A DNA stretch of 64,000 bases from Stenotrophomonas bentonitica. GTDB lineage: Bacteria; Pseudomonadota; Gammaproteobacteria; Xanthomonadales; Xanthomonadaceae. Below, piece by piece: positions 19,565 through 29,868 of the stretch; positions within the stretch are counted from its first letter, which is position 1, and every line of letters starts with the position of its first letter. The stretch spans positions 1-64,000 of the forward strand of contig NZ_PKQP01000011.1 in the NCBI RefSeq assembly GCF_002887735.1, given 5' to 3'. The position numbers were made by a program, and so were the translations under genes. The notes beneath the pieces were generated by a model, which made no database searches, had not been told where the DNA came from, and was given only the letters and a program-made list of their open reading frames with translations.

Positions 19565-20710
19565 GTGACCGTGGACTGGCAGCAGGCAGCGCTGTATCTA
19601 TGGCCGATCTCGATCGCACTGGTGATCGGGATCACGGGCTGGTGGTTGCTGATGGCGTTGACGCGGCGCTTGAAAAACCGCGATTACCGCCGCGCCCGCA
19701 TCGCGCGCGTGATCAGCCGTCCGCTGGCGTTCGCGCTGCCGCTGCTGCTGCTGATTCCCGCGCTGGAAGCCACGCCGCTGCACGGGCGTTGGCTGGACCA
19801 GTCACTGCGCCTGCTGCATATCGGCCTGACCGGCTGCTTCATCTGGCTGCTGGTGCGCGCGGTCGCTGCCGGCGAGCAGGCGATCCTGCGCGACCACCCG
19901 ATGGAGGTGGCCGACAATCTCGAAGCGCGTCGCATCCAGACCCAGACCCGGGTGCTGAGCCGCGTGCTGATGGGCGCGATCATCCTGATCGGCGTCTCGC
20001 TGATCCTGCTGACCTTCCCGATGGTGCGCCAGATCGGCACCGCGCTGCTGGCCTCGGCCGGCATCATCGGCCTGGTCGCCGGTATCGCGGCCAAGCCGGT
20101 GTTCGGCAACCTGATCGCCGGCCTGCAGATCGCCTTGACCCAGCCGATCCGGCTGGACGATGTGGTGATCGTGGAAGGTGAGTGGGGCCGGGTGGAGGAG
20201 ATCAACAGCAGCTACGTGGTGGTGCGGATCTGGGATGCGCGGCGGATGGTGGTGCCCCTGACGTGGTTCATCGAGCACCCGTTCCAGAACTGGACACGGC
20301 GCAGTGCGGACCTGCTTGGCACTGCCTTCCTGTGGCTGGATTACACCGCGCCGATCCCGGCGATCCGCGCTGAACTGGAGCGGATCTGCAAAGGCGAGGC
20401 ACTGTGGGACGGCCAGGTCTGCGTAACCCAGGTGACCGAAACCAGCGAGCACACCCTGCAGGTGCGCCTGCTGGTGAGCGCGCGCAACTCCGGCGATGCA
20501 TTTGATCTGCGCTGCATCGTGCGCGAGCGGATGCTCGATTTCCTGGCGCGCGAGCATCCGCAGGCGCTGCCGCGCACCCGTGCCGAGCTCAACCAGGAAG
20601 TGACGCCCACGCGCCGGCCGCGCTCGCAGCCGGCCGAGGATGTGCGCTCGCCCGGGGCCGAGGATGGTGAGCCGGCGATCCTGCCGGACCCGGGCGATGC
20701 ATCCCGGTAG
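19565..20710 (+). CDS. MscS-family mechanosensitive ion channel
   Basis: The protein is 381 aa long. Four N-terminal hydrophobic segments (about 8-27, 42-60, 75-95, 125-150) precede the MscS signature: the pore helix region ASAGIIGLVAGIAAKPVFGNLIAGL, then the beta domain QPIRLDDVVIVEGEWGRVEEI. It probably opens under hypo-osmotic stress to release solutes. The start is GTG at 19565 with AGGAG 7 nt upstream (19553-19557). A TTG at 19541 is an unlikely alternative. The C-terminal 45 residues are Pro/Arg/Glu-rich. The TAG stop (20708-20710) is supplied by the GTAG of a SMAG repeat, which suggests the original C-terminus was changed or fixed by the repeat. Confidence 0.88.
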   Translation: MTVDWQQAALYLWPISIALVIGITGWWLLMALTRRLKNRDYRRARIARVISRPLAFALPLLLLIPALEATPLHGRWLDQSLRLLHIGLTGCFIWLLVRAVAAGEQAILRDHPMEVADNLEARRIQTQTRVLSRVLMGAIILIGVSLILLTFPMVRQIGTALLASAGIIGLVAGIAAKPVFGNLIAGLQIALTQPIRLDDVVIVEGEWGRVEEINSSYVVVRIWDARRMVVPLTWFIEHPFQNWTRRSADLLGTAFLWLDYTAPIPAIRAELERICKGEALWDGQVCVTQVTETSEHTLQVRLLVSARNSGDAFDLRCIVRERMLDFLAREHPQALPRTRAELNQEVTPTRRPRSQPAEDVRSPGAEDGEPAILPDPGDASR

Positions 20711-20729
20711 TGCCGGCCGCCGGCCGGCA
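20707..20729 (+). repeat. SMAG palindrome (first of a trio) overlapping a stop codon
   Basis: GTAG is followed by TGCCGGCC / GGCCGGCA arms. Bases 20708-20710 of the element are the TAG stop of the MscS-type gene. It forms an inverted dimer with the copy at 20762-20784. Confidence 0.85.
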
Positions 20730-20761
20730 AACGCATGGACCCTGTGCCGGGATTGCGTGGT

Positions 20762-20784
20762 TGCCGGCCAGCGGCCGGCACTAC
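20762..20784 (-). repeat. SMAG palindrome (second of a trio, inverted)
   Basis: This is an inverted partner of 20707-20729 (GTAG on the minus strand), 32 nt away. The pair makes a REP dimer of the kind common in pseudomonads and xanthomonads. Confidence 0.85.
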
Positions 20785-20807
20785 CGAGGTGGGGCGTACG
20801 TTATCGG

Positions 20808-20833
20808 GTAGGTACCGACCGTTGGTCGGTACA
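20808..20833 (+). repeat. SMAG palindrome (third of a trio)
   Basis: GTAG is followed by GTACCGACC / GGTCGGTAC arms with a GTT loop. It is a different subtype from the two preceding copies. It lies 6 nt from the 3' end of the convergent amidase gene. Confidence 0.85.
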
Positions 20834-20839
20834 CGCCCG

Positions 20840-22462
20840 TCAGGGCGCGACGGCGTTCGTCAGCAGACTGTCGGTCTGGAAGCGTGGTGGGCGGCGCGCC
20901 CGCGTGCGCTGCTCGTAGGCGTAGCCCAGTTCGATCAGGCGCGGCTCGCTCCACGCGGTGCCCATGAACAGCAGGCCCAGCGGCAGGCCGTTCACGTGCG
21001 CCATGGGCACGGTCAGGCTCGGGTAGCCGGCCACGGCGGCAGCGCTGTAGCTCTCGCCCGGGAAGTCATCGCCACTGCCCGGCCGGATCGGCCAGGCCAC
21101 GCCGGTGGTCGGGGCCACCAGCGCATCCAGTTTCTGCTCGCGCAGCACCGCATCGATGCCCTCGGGGCCGGCCAGGCGGCGTGCGTCACTGCGCGCGCGG
21201 ATGTACGCCGGGGTGCCCGGCCCGCCCATGGCGGCAGCGGTTTCCATCAGGTCCTGGTCGAACAGCGCCAGCTCCTTGCCCGCGTGCTGCCGGTTCCAGG
21301 CGATCACGTCCTCCAGGCTGCGCACCGGGGCCTGGTAGGTGGTGAAGTAGCGCTGCAGCCCGGCCTTGAACTCGTGCATCAGCACGATGCGTTCGGCGTC
21401 CTGCCACTGGCCCTGGGTCGGCAGCTGCACCGGCACCACGGTGGCGCCGGCGTCGCGCAGCACGGCCACGGCATGCTGCAGGGCCGGGGCGATGCCCGGC
21501 TTCTGCATCAGGTCGCCATACAGCACGCCGACCCGCGCGCCGCGCAGGCCATCGGCGTTCAGGCGGGAGGTGTAGTCGTAGACCGCGCGCCCGGGCATGG
21601 TCGCGGTGGCCGGGTCGGCCTCGTCGCGGCCGGCCATGGCGGTCAGCAGGGCCGCCGCATCGGCGACGCTGCGCGCCATCGGGCCGGCGGTGTCCTGGCT
21701 GAAGGAGATCGGGAGGATGCCTTCCCGGCTGACCAGGCCGACGGTCGGTTTCAGCCCGACCACGCCGTTGACGGCGGCCGGGCAGACGATGCTGCCATCG
21801 GTTTCCGTTCCGATCGCCGCCACCGCCAGATTGGCCGACACCGCCACCGCGCTGCCGCTGCTGGAGCCGCAGGGGCTGTGGCTGAGCCGATACGGGTTGC
21901 GGGTCTGTCCGCCACGCGCGCTCCAGCCAGAGACCGATTGGCTGGAGCGAAAGTTGGCCCATTCGCTCAGGTTGGTCTTGCCCAGGATCAGCGCGCCGGC
22001 CGCGCGCAGCCGCTTGACCAGGAACGCATCGTCGGGGCGGAAGCCTTCCAGTGCGAGCGAGCCGGCAGTGGTACTCATGGGGCTGGCGCCGATGTTGTCC
22101 TTGAGCAGCACCGGGATGCCGTGCAGCGGGCCGCGGAGCTGGCCCCGGCGGCGCTCGGCGTCCAGTTGGGCGGCCTCGCGCAGTGCGTCCGGATTGAGCT
22201 CGATGACCGCGCGCAGGCGCGGGCCGGCGCGGTCGAGGCGGGCGATGCGGTCCAGGTAGGCGCGGGCCAGGGTGACGCTGTCCAGCTCGCCGCTGGCCAT
22301 GCGCGCCTGCAGATCGGCGATGTCGGCTTCGGCGTAGGCGAAGGGAATCGGCGCGCTGGTGGGCGGTGCCGCGGCAGGCGACTCACGGGCGTGCAGGGGC
22401 GCCGGGCCCGGGCTGCAGCCGGCCAGTGCGATGAGCATCAGTGATGTCAGTGTCAGGCGCAT
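20840..22462 (-). CDS. Amidase-signature lipoprotein
   Basis: The protein is 540 aa long with a lipoprotein signal (LIALAGC, Cys at residue 16), so it is probably anchored in the outer or inner membrane facing the periplasm. The amidase signature Ser-cis-Ser-Lys triad can be placed: Lys121 in GIPVLLKDNIG, cis-Ser among 200-202 in SPCGSSSGSA, and nucleophile Ser224 in GTETDGSIVCP. It hydrolyses an amide bond, but the substrate is not evident. It lies downstream of bipA and the DUF2127 gene on the same strand, with 55 nt between. The 3' end abuts the SMAG trio. Confidence 0.9.
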   Translation of the reverse strand: MRLTLTSLMLIALAGCSPGPAPLHARESPAAAPPTSAPIPFAYAEADIADLQARMASGELDSVTLARAYLDRIARLDRAGPRLRAVIELNPDALREAAQLDAERRRGQLRGPLHGIPVLLKDNIGASPMSTTAGSLALEGFRPDDAFLVKRLRAAGALILGKTNLSEWANFRSSQSVSGWSARGGQTRNPYRLSHSPCGSSSGSAVAVSANLAVAAIGTETDGSIVCPAAVNGVVGLKPTVGLVSREGILPISFSQDTAGPMARSVADAAALLTAMAGRDEADPATATMPGRAVYDYTSRLNADGLRGARVGVLYGDLMQKPGIAPALQHAVAVLRDAGATVVPVQLPTQGQWQDAERIVLMHEFKAGLQRYFTTYQAPVRSLEDVIAWNRQHAGKELALFDQDLMETAAAMGGPGTPAYIRARSDARRLAGPEGIDAVLREQKLDALVAPTTGVAWPIRPGSGDDFPGESYSAAAVAGYPSLTVPMAHVNGLPLGLLFMGTAWSEPRLIELGYAYEQRTRARRPPRFQTDSLLTNAVAP

Positions 22463-22517
22463 GCCTGTCCCCCCGAACCGGCCGACAGGCTAACCAGCAC
22501 AGACGGCGCTTGGCAAC

Positions 22518-23003
22518 TCAAGCCGCGTTGGCGGCCTTGCCATGGCGTTTGCGGATATCGCGGGCGAGCACGCCGACCACGATCAGATTGATCACCAGCA
22601 CCGACCACGAGGCCCAGCCCGGGTGACGGAGAATGGCGTAGATATCGAACGGCAGGTAGATGCCGGCGGTGACGCAGCCCAGCCAGGAGGCCCAGGCTTT
22701 GGCGCGCCAGAGGCCCCAGGCCTCGAAAAGGTGCAGGACGCCATAGGCGACCATCGCAGCAGCCGCCAGATGCACGGCATCGGGGCTGATCATGTTGAGC
22801 AGCGAGGGCAGGGTGCCGTGATCCGGGTCCAGACTGAACCGGCGGATCAAGGCATTGACCGCATCGCGCAGGGGCTGCGGGCCGAGCATTTCCAGCCCGG
22901 TCGCAGCCAACAGCGCCAGAACCGCCTTGCTGGCTTCCAGCAAGGCGATCAGGTGAAGCCCCGGATGCTTGTGAGGATCCGGGTTGTAGGGCTTGTCGGT
23001 CAC
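22518..23003 (-). CDS. DUF2127 family integral membrane protein
   Basis: The protein is 161 aa long with hydrophobic segments near residues 18-35, 75-95, 105-122 and 130-148. It resembles DUF2127 proteins, whose function is not established. It starts with GTG, preceded by AGGA, only 12 nt after the bipA stop. The two are probably co-transcribed. The N-terminus is hydrophilic (TDKPYNPDPHKHPG). Confidence 0.8.
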   Translation of the reverse strand: MTDKPYNPDPHKHPGLHLIALLEASKAVLALLAATGLEMLGPQPLRDAVNALIRRFSLDPDHGTLPSLLNMISPDAVHLAAAAMVAYGVLHLFEAWGLWRAKAWASWLGCVTAGIYLPFDIYAILRHPGWASWSVLVINLIVVGVLARDIRKRHGKAANAA

Positions 23004-23015
23004 GACAGGGTCCTA

Positions 23016-24863
<1,848 letters not shown>

Positions 24864-24909
24864 GCGAAAGGGGGCCAGTCGGCGCCGGATTTGGAAAAAG
24901 AAGTCCAAC

Positions 24910-24915
24910 ATTATA
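24910..24915 (-). promoter_or_regulatory. -10 box upstream of bipA/typA
   Basis: On the minus strand the sequence is TATAAT, a perfect -10 hexamer 47 nt upstream of the ATG. The matching -35 position (TTCGCG, 17-nt spacer) is weak. Confidence 0.5.
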
Positions 24916-24973
24916 CGGCCAAGATGACCAATCGCGAAAAGTGCGTCGCAAGCCTTGCCGGACGGGCATTCAG

Positions 24974-24996
24974 GTAGTGCCGGCCGCTGGCCGGCA
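24974..24996 (+). repeat. SMAG palindrome between bipA and the cyclophilin gene
   Basis: GTAG is followed by TGCCGGCC / GGCCGGCA arms. It is paired with a decayed inverted copy at 25031-25050, which has GTCG instead of GTAG. The site lies between two divergent genes, upstream of the bipA promoter. Confidence 0.8.
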
Positions 24997-25030
24997 ACCC
25001 CGTGATCCCCGGCAGGTTTTGCCTGGCTGC

Positions 25031-25050
25031 TGGCCAACGGCCGGCACGAC
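25031..25050 (-). repeat. Degenerate inverted SMAG copy
   Basis: Read on the minus strand it begins GTCG and continues TGCCGGCCGTTGGCCA. It is an inverted, partly decayed partner of 24974-24996. Confidence 0.6.
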
Positions 25051-25094
25051 CGCCGTCCCTGAGGCATTCAGCCGCCGTCCCTGAGGCATTCAGC
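25051..25094 (+). repeat. Perfect 22-bp tandem duplication
   Basis: Bases 25051-25072 are repeated exactly at 25073-25094 with no spacer (unit starts CGCCGTCCCTGAGG). It lies immediately next to the degenerate SMAG copy, in the 362-nt bipA/cyclophilin gap. No gene is seen there. Confidence 0.9.
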
Positions 25095-25225
25095 AAAGCG
25101 TGTCCGTGCCGGCGCGGAGGTACCTGGGCGCGTGGCGACGCGTTTGTCCAACAGGCGCCCGTTGGTCAGGGGGCGCGGTGTATCCTATGGGGCTAACGAC
25201 AAACCCCCGTACCCCAAGGATTTGC

Positions 25226-25720
25226 ATGTCCCTCATCGCCACTTTCGACACCACCCAGGGCCCGATCAAGGTCGAGCTGTTCGCCGACAAGGCCCCGCTG
25301 ACGGTCGCCAACTTCGTGAACCTGGTCAAGCACGGCTTCTATGACGGCCTGATCTTCCACCGCGTCATCCCCGACTTCATGATCCAGGGCGGCTGCCCGC
25401 AGGGTCGTGGCACCGGCGGCCCGGGCTACAAGTTCGAAGATGAAAAGAATGGCGTGAAGCATCAGGTCGGTTCGCTGTCGATGGCCAATGCCGGCCCGAA
25501 CACCAACGGCAGCCAGTTCTTCATCACCCACATCAAGACCGATTGGCTGGACGGCAAGCACACCGTGTTCGGCCAGGTCCTGGACGGCCAGGCCATCGTG
25601 GACTCGGTCAAGCAGGGCGATGTGATCCATTCGATCACCCTGGAAGGCGACACCGACGCCGTGCTGGCCGCCCAGGCCGAGCGCGTGGCGGAGTGGAACA
25701 AGCTGATCCCCAGCGCCTGA
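25226..25720 (+). CDS. ppiB: Peptidyl-prolyl cis-trans isomerase, cyclophilin type
   Basis: The protein is 164 aa long, a single cyclophilin domain without a signal peptide and hence cytoplasmic (PpiB type). Active-site elements are visible: [13 protein letters not shown] with the catalytic Arg, [20 protein letters not shown], and [11 protein letters not shown]. The Trp typical of cyclosporin-binding forms is not obvious. ATG 25226 has AAGGA 5 nt upstream. The longer frame from 25100 crosses the repeat region. A terminator separates it from mdh. Confidence 0.95.
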   Translation: MSLIATFDTTQGPIKVELFADKAPLTVANFVNLVKHGFYDGLIFHRVIPDFMIQGGCPQGRGTGGPGYKFEDEKNGVKHQVGSLSMANAGPNTNGSQFFITHIKTDWLDGKHTVFGQVLDGQAIVDSVKQGDVIHSITLEGDTDAVLAAQAERVAEWNKLIPSA

Positions 25721-25730
25721 TCCGATCCCG

Positions 25731-26770
<1,040 letters not shown>

Positions 26771-26784
26771 TCGCACGCCGCGAC

Positions 26785-26809
26785 AGGTGCTGGCCGTTGG
26801 TCGGTGCCT
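26785..26809. repeat. Decayed SMAG-like palindrome after mdh
   Basis: An 11-nt arm pair around a GTT loop (AGGTGCTGGCC / GGTCGGTGCCT) pairs only if several G-U pairs are allowed. The GTAG end is missing. The centre GGCCGTTGGTC matches the family. Confidence 0.45.
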
Positions 26810-26817
26810 GATGGAAG

Positions 26818-26848
26818 AAACGCCGGGCATTGCCCGGCGTTTTTTTTT
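26818..26848 (+). terminator. Terminator after mdh
   Basis: An 8-bp GC stem (CGCCGGGC / GCCCGGCG), extended by AAA/TTT, has an ATT loop and a run of nine T. It is a strong intrinsic terminator. Confidence 0.92.
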
Positions 26849-26909
26849 GGTTCTTCGCCCATGGGCGGTGCAGGTAGAGGCGCGTGCTGAGTCTTTTCCT
26901 CCGCGGCGG

Positions 26910-27035
26910 TCGGTGGGTCGGGCGCTGGGCCCCCATACCCTTGTAGGCGAAATAAAGGAGGAGGGGGCGGCCGCAGGCCGACGCCGGGGGACATTCGCCG
27001 GAAAGGGTATGGGGGCCCAGCGCCCGACCCACCGA
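26910..27035. repeat. 126-nt hairpin element with 33-bp perfect inverted repeats
   Basis: Arms 26910-26942 and 27003-27035 are perfectly complementary over 33 bp. Inside, after a symmetrical 3x3 mismatch, a further 6-bp pair follows (GGCGAA 26946-26951 / TTCGCC 26994-26999), and the centre carries a small hairpin (CGGCC-GCA-GGCCG, 26968-26980). The element lies between the mdh terminator and the prpE start, 84 nt upstream of the latter. It encodes no plausible protein. It looks like a mobile palindromic element or a structured RNA, and is clearly larger than the SMAG repeats. Confidence 0.88.
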
Positions 27036-27118
27036 TCGGCCCTACGACCAAGGTCGGACGGCCCGTGCCTCACCATCGGACTATGCTCGATCCCATGACT
27101 TTGTCTGGGAGGGCTGTC

Positions 27119-28996
27119 ATGCGTTACGAAGATGTCTATCGACGTTCGGTCGATGAACCCGAGGCGTTCTGGGGCGAAGAGGCCCAGCGCATCTACTGGC
27201 ACACGCCGCCGCAGCAGATCCTCGATTACAGCAACCCGCCGTTCCGGCGCTGGTTCGTCGGCGGGGAAACCAACCTCTGCTACAACGCGGTGGACCGCCA
27301 TCTGGTCGATCGCCCCGACCAGCTCGCGCTGGTCGCGGTCTCCAGTGAAACCGGCGTCACCCGCGAGATCACCTACCGCGAGCTGCACCGCGAAGTAAAT
27401 GCCTTCGCCGCCGTGCTGCTGCGGCTGGACGTGCAGCGCGGCGATCGCGTGGTGATCTACATGCCGAACATGGCCGAGGCAGTCTTCGCGATGCTGGCCT
27501 GCGCGCGCATCGGTGCCATCCACTCGGTGGTGTTCGGTGGCTTCGCCGCGCACAACCTGGCACTGCGCATCGACGACGCCGAACCCAAGCTGCTGATCGC
27601 CGCCGATGCCGGCAAGCGCGGTGGCAAAGTGATTCCCTACAAGGCGATGGTCGATGCCGCCTGCGCCGAAGCCGCTTCGCCGCCGCCGCACGTGCTGATC
27701 GTCTCGCGCGGGCTGGACCCGGCCGAGCCGAAGGTGCCCGGCCGCGACGTGGACTACGCCGCGTTGCGCGCCGAGGTGGGCGACCAGGATGTGCCGGTGG
27801 TGTGGCTGGAATCCAGCGAGCCCAGCTATCTGCTGTATACCTCCGGCACCACGGGCAAGCCCAAGGGCGTGCAGCGCGACGTCGGCGGCTACGCGGTGGC
27901 GATGGCGCAGTCGATGGAGACCGTGTTCGATTGCAAGCCCGGCCAGGTGATGTTCTCCACCTCGGATGTGGGCTGGGCGGTCGGGCACTCCTACAACGTG
28001 TACGGCCCGCTGATCGGCGGTTGCACCTCGCTGCTGTACGAAGGGCTGCCGACCAGTCCCGATCCGGGCATCTGGTGGGCGCTGTGCGAACAGTACGGCG
28101 TGCGCACGCTGTTCTCCTCGCCCACGGCGATCCGCGTGCTCAAGAAGCACGATGCGGACTTCATCCGCCGCCACGATCTGGCCTCGCTGAAGTACGTCTT
28201 CCTTGCCGGTGAACCGCTCGATGAACCCACCGCGCACTGGATCAACGACGCACTCGGCAAGCCGATCATCGACAACTACTGGCAGACCGAAACCGGCTGG
28301 CCGGCACTGACCCTGCTGCCGGGCGTGGACATGAAACCGGTGCGCTTCGGCTCGCCCGGCTTTCCGAACCTCGGCTACCGGATGAAGGTCATCGATGAGA
28401 ACACCGGCGAGACCGTCGCGCCGGGGCAGAAGGGCGTGCTGGTGATGATCCCGCCGCTGCCGCCGGGCTGCATGAGCACCGTCTGGAAGGACGATGCGCG
28501 CTTCATCCAGAGCTATTTCAGCCACTTCAAGGAACTGCTCTACAGCTCGCTGGACTGGGCGATCCAGGACGAAGACGGCTACACCTTCATCCTGGGCCGC
28601 ACCGACGATGTCATCAACGTGGCCGGGCACCGCCTGGGCACGCGCGAGATCGAAGAGTGCATCGCCGGCCATCCGCTGGTGGCCGAGGCCGCCGTGATCG
28701 GGGTCAAGGATGAACTCAAGGGCCAGGTACCGCTGGTGTTCGTCACCCTCAAGCAGGCCCTTCAAGGCGACGGCAGTGCCGTGGTGGCCGAGATGATGCA
28801 GCGGGTGAGTGGCACGCTGGGCGCGGTCGCACGGCCGGCGCACATCCATATCGTCAACGCGCTGCCCAAGACGCGCTCGGGCAAGCTGCTGCGGCGCTCG
28901 CTGCAGGCACTGGCCGAGGAACGTGACCCGGGCGATCTGTCGACCCTGGACGACCCGGCGGCCCTGGACGAGATCCGGCGCGCGCTGGGCAACTGA
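27119..28996 (+). CDS. prpE: Propionyl-CoA synthetase (AMP-forming)
   Basis: The enzyme is 625 aa long and activates propionate to propionyl-CoA via the acyl-AMP intermediate. The sequence aligns along its length with PrpE, not Acs: it opens MRYEDVYRRSVDEPEAFW, then SNPPFRRWFVGG, the P-loop-like YTSGTTGKPKGVQRDVGGYAVA near 250, DNYWQTETGWP near 395, and the C-terminal catalytic Lys in PKTRSGKLLRRSLQ. ATG 27119 has GGGAGG 6 nt upstream. Upstream in-frame codons lie next to the hairpin element. No other prp genes are adjacent, so the methylcitrate cycle must be encoded elsewhere if present. Confidence 0.93.
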   Translation: MRYEDVYRRSVDEPEAFWGEEAQRIYWHTPPQQILDYSNPPFRRWFVGGETNLCYNAVDRHLVDRPDQLALVAVSSETGVTREITYRELHREVNAFAAVLLRLDVQRGDRVVIYMPNMAEAVFAMLACARIGAIHSVVFGGFAAHNLALRIDDAEPKLLIAADAGKRGGKVIPYKAMVDAACAEAASPPPHVLIVSRGLDPAEPKVPGRDVDYAALRAEVGDQDVPVVWLESSEPSYLLYTSGTTGKPKGVQRDVGGYAVAMAQSMETVFDCKPGQVMFSTSDVGWAVGHSYNVYGPLIGGCTSLLYEGLPTSPDPGIWWALCEQYGVRTLFSSPTAIRVLKKHDADFIRRHDLASLKYVFLAGEPLDEPTAHWINDALGKPIIDNYWQTETGWPALTLLPGVDMKPVRFGSPGFPNLGYRMKVIDENTGETVAPGQKGVLVMIPPLPPGCMSTVWKDDARFIQSYFSHFKELLYSSLDWAIQDEDGYTFILGRTDDVINVAGHRLGTREIEECIAGHPLVAEAAVIGVKDELKGQVPLVFVTLKQALQGDGSAVVAEMMQRVSGTLGAVARPAHIHIVNALPKTRSGKLLRRSLQALAEERDPGDLSTLDDPAALDEIRRALGN

Positions 28997-29301
28997 CCGG
29001 CCGTCGTCCTGGCGTGCCCCACGCGTCCCCACGGCCCGCCTTCCCCCGAGGGCGGGCCTTCAACGCCTGCCGTGCCACCGCCCAGGACCATGCTGCAGCG
29101 CATTACCGGCAAGCGGAGCGCTCCGGTAAGCTGCGCAGGCGATCGTTGCAGGCCTCACCGGCCCGGCGCCGCGCGCTGGGGACACGGCGCGCCACGCGCG
29201 GCCGGTGATGCGCATCGGCCTGGAAGATCGCAAGGGGGCGCGTACGCATCGGCGAATGTCCGGGTGCCACGCGCGGTGATGCACCACGTGAGGGGGAACA
29301 C
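28997..29301 (+). other. 305-nt gap after prpE
   Basis: No gene is visible. A stem-loop GGCCCGCC / GGCGGGCC (29033-29058) followed by only TT may be a weak terminator of prpE. The rest is GC-rich unique sequence ending in the GAGGGGG SD of the next gene. Confidence 0.5.
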
Positions 29302-29796
29302 ATGGCGTATATCCATGCCAAGACGGCCGCTGGCCGTCAGGAAATCGAGGACCGTGCACGGCGCCTGCCGCCGTCGCTGCGCTCCATTCTGCTGATGGTG
29401 GATGGTCAGCGCGATGACACCGCGCTGACCGCTCTGTTGCCGGGCCTGCGTGCACCGGAGGACGCGCTCGCGCAGTTGTCCGCGCAGGGCCTGATCGAGA
29501 TCGTCGGCGGCAGTGTCGCGCCGGTCGTCGCTGCGGCCCTGACCGCCGGACGCGAGCAGGATCCGGACCTGTACAAGCGACTGTACGACTGGATGAGCGA
29601 ATCGGTGCGCAGGCATCTCGGTCTGAAGGGCTATTTCATGCAGTTGAAAGTGGAGCGCTGTACCGATGCCGGCAGCCTCGAGACGCTGTGGCCGGACATG
29701 GCCGCCGCGATCAGCAAGGCGAAAAGCCCGGCGTTGGCCAACCGTTGGCTCGACGAAACGCGCGCGCTGGTGCAGGCCGATCCCGTGGTCGCCTGA
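29302..29796 (+). CDS. Conserved-looking hypothetical cytoplasmic protein
   Basis: The protein is 164 aa long, with no signal peptide or membrane segment. The N-terminal 65 residues (KTAAGRQEIEDRARRLPPSLRSILLMVDGQRDD, then a Leu-rich stretch and AQGLIEIVGG) look like a small winged-helix or phosphate-regulator-like fold seen in other proteobacterial hypotheticals. The C-terminal half is helical. A good SD (GAGGGGG) precedes the ATG. It lies 72 nt before the SUFU-domain gene on the same strand. I do not recognise a function. Confidence 0.7.
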   Translation: MAYIHAKTAAGRQEIEDRARRLPPSLRSILLMVDGQRDDTALTALLPGLRAPEDALAQLSAQGLIEIVGGSVAPVVAAALTAGREQDPDLYKRLYDWMSESVRRHLGLKGYFMQLKVERCTDAGSLETLWPDMAAAISKAKSPALANRWLDETRALVQADPVVA

Positions 29797-29868
29797 GCCG
29801 AGGCCTCCACGGCAGTCAGCCAGCGCGGTGTTTAGAATGCGCGCTGATTCTGTGGCTGGAGAGCGGTG

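Noticed and set aside
26874..26900. GTAGAGG near 26874 and GTAGAGG near 36572 as further SMAG copies
   Set aside because: Neither is followed by complementary arms, so GTAG alone is not enough.
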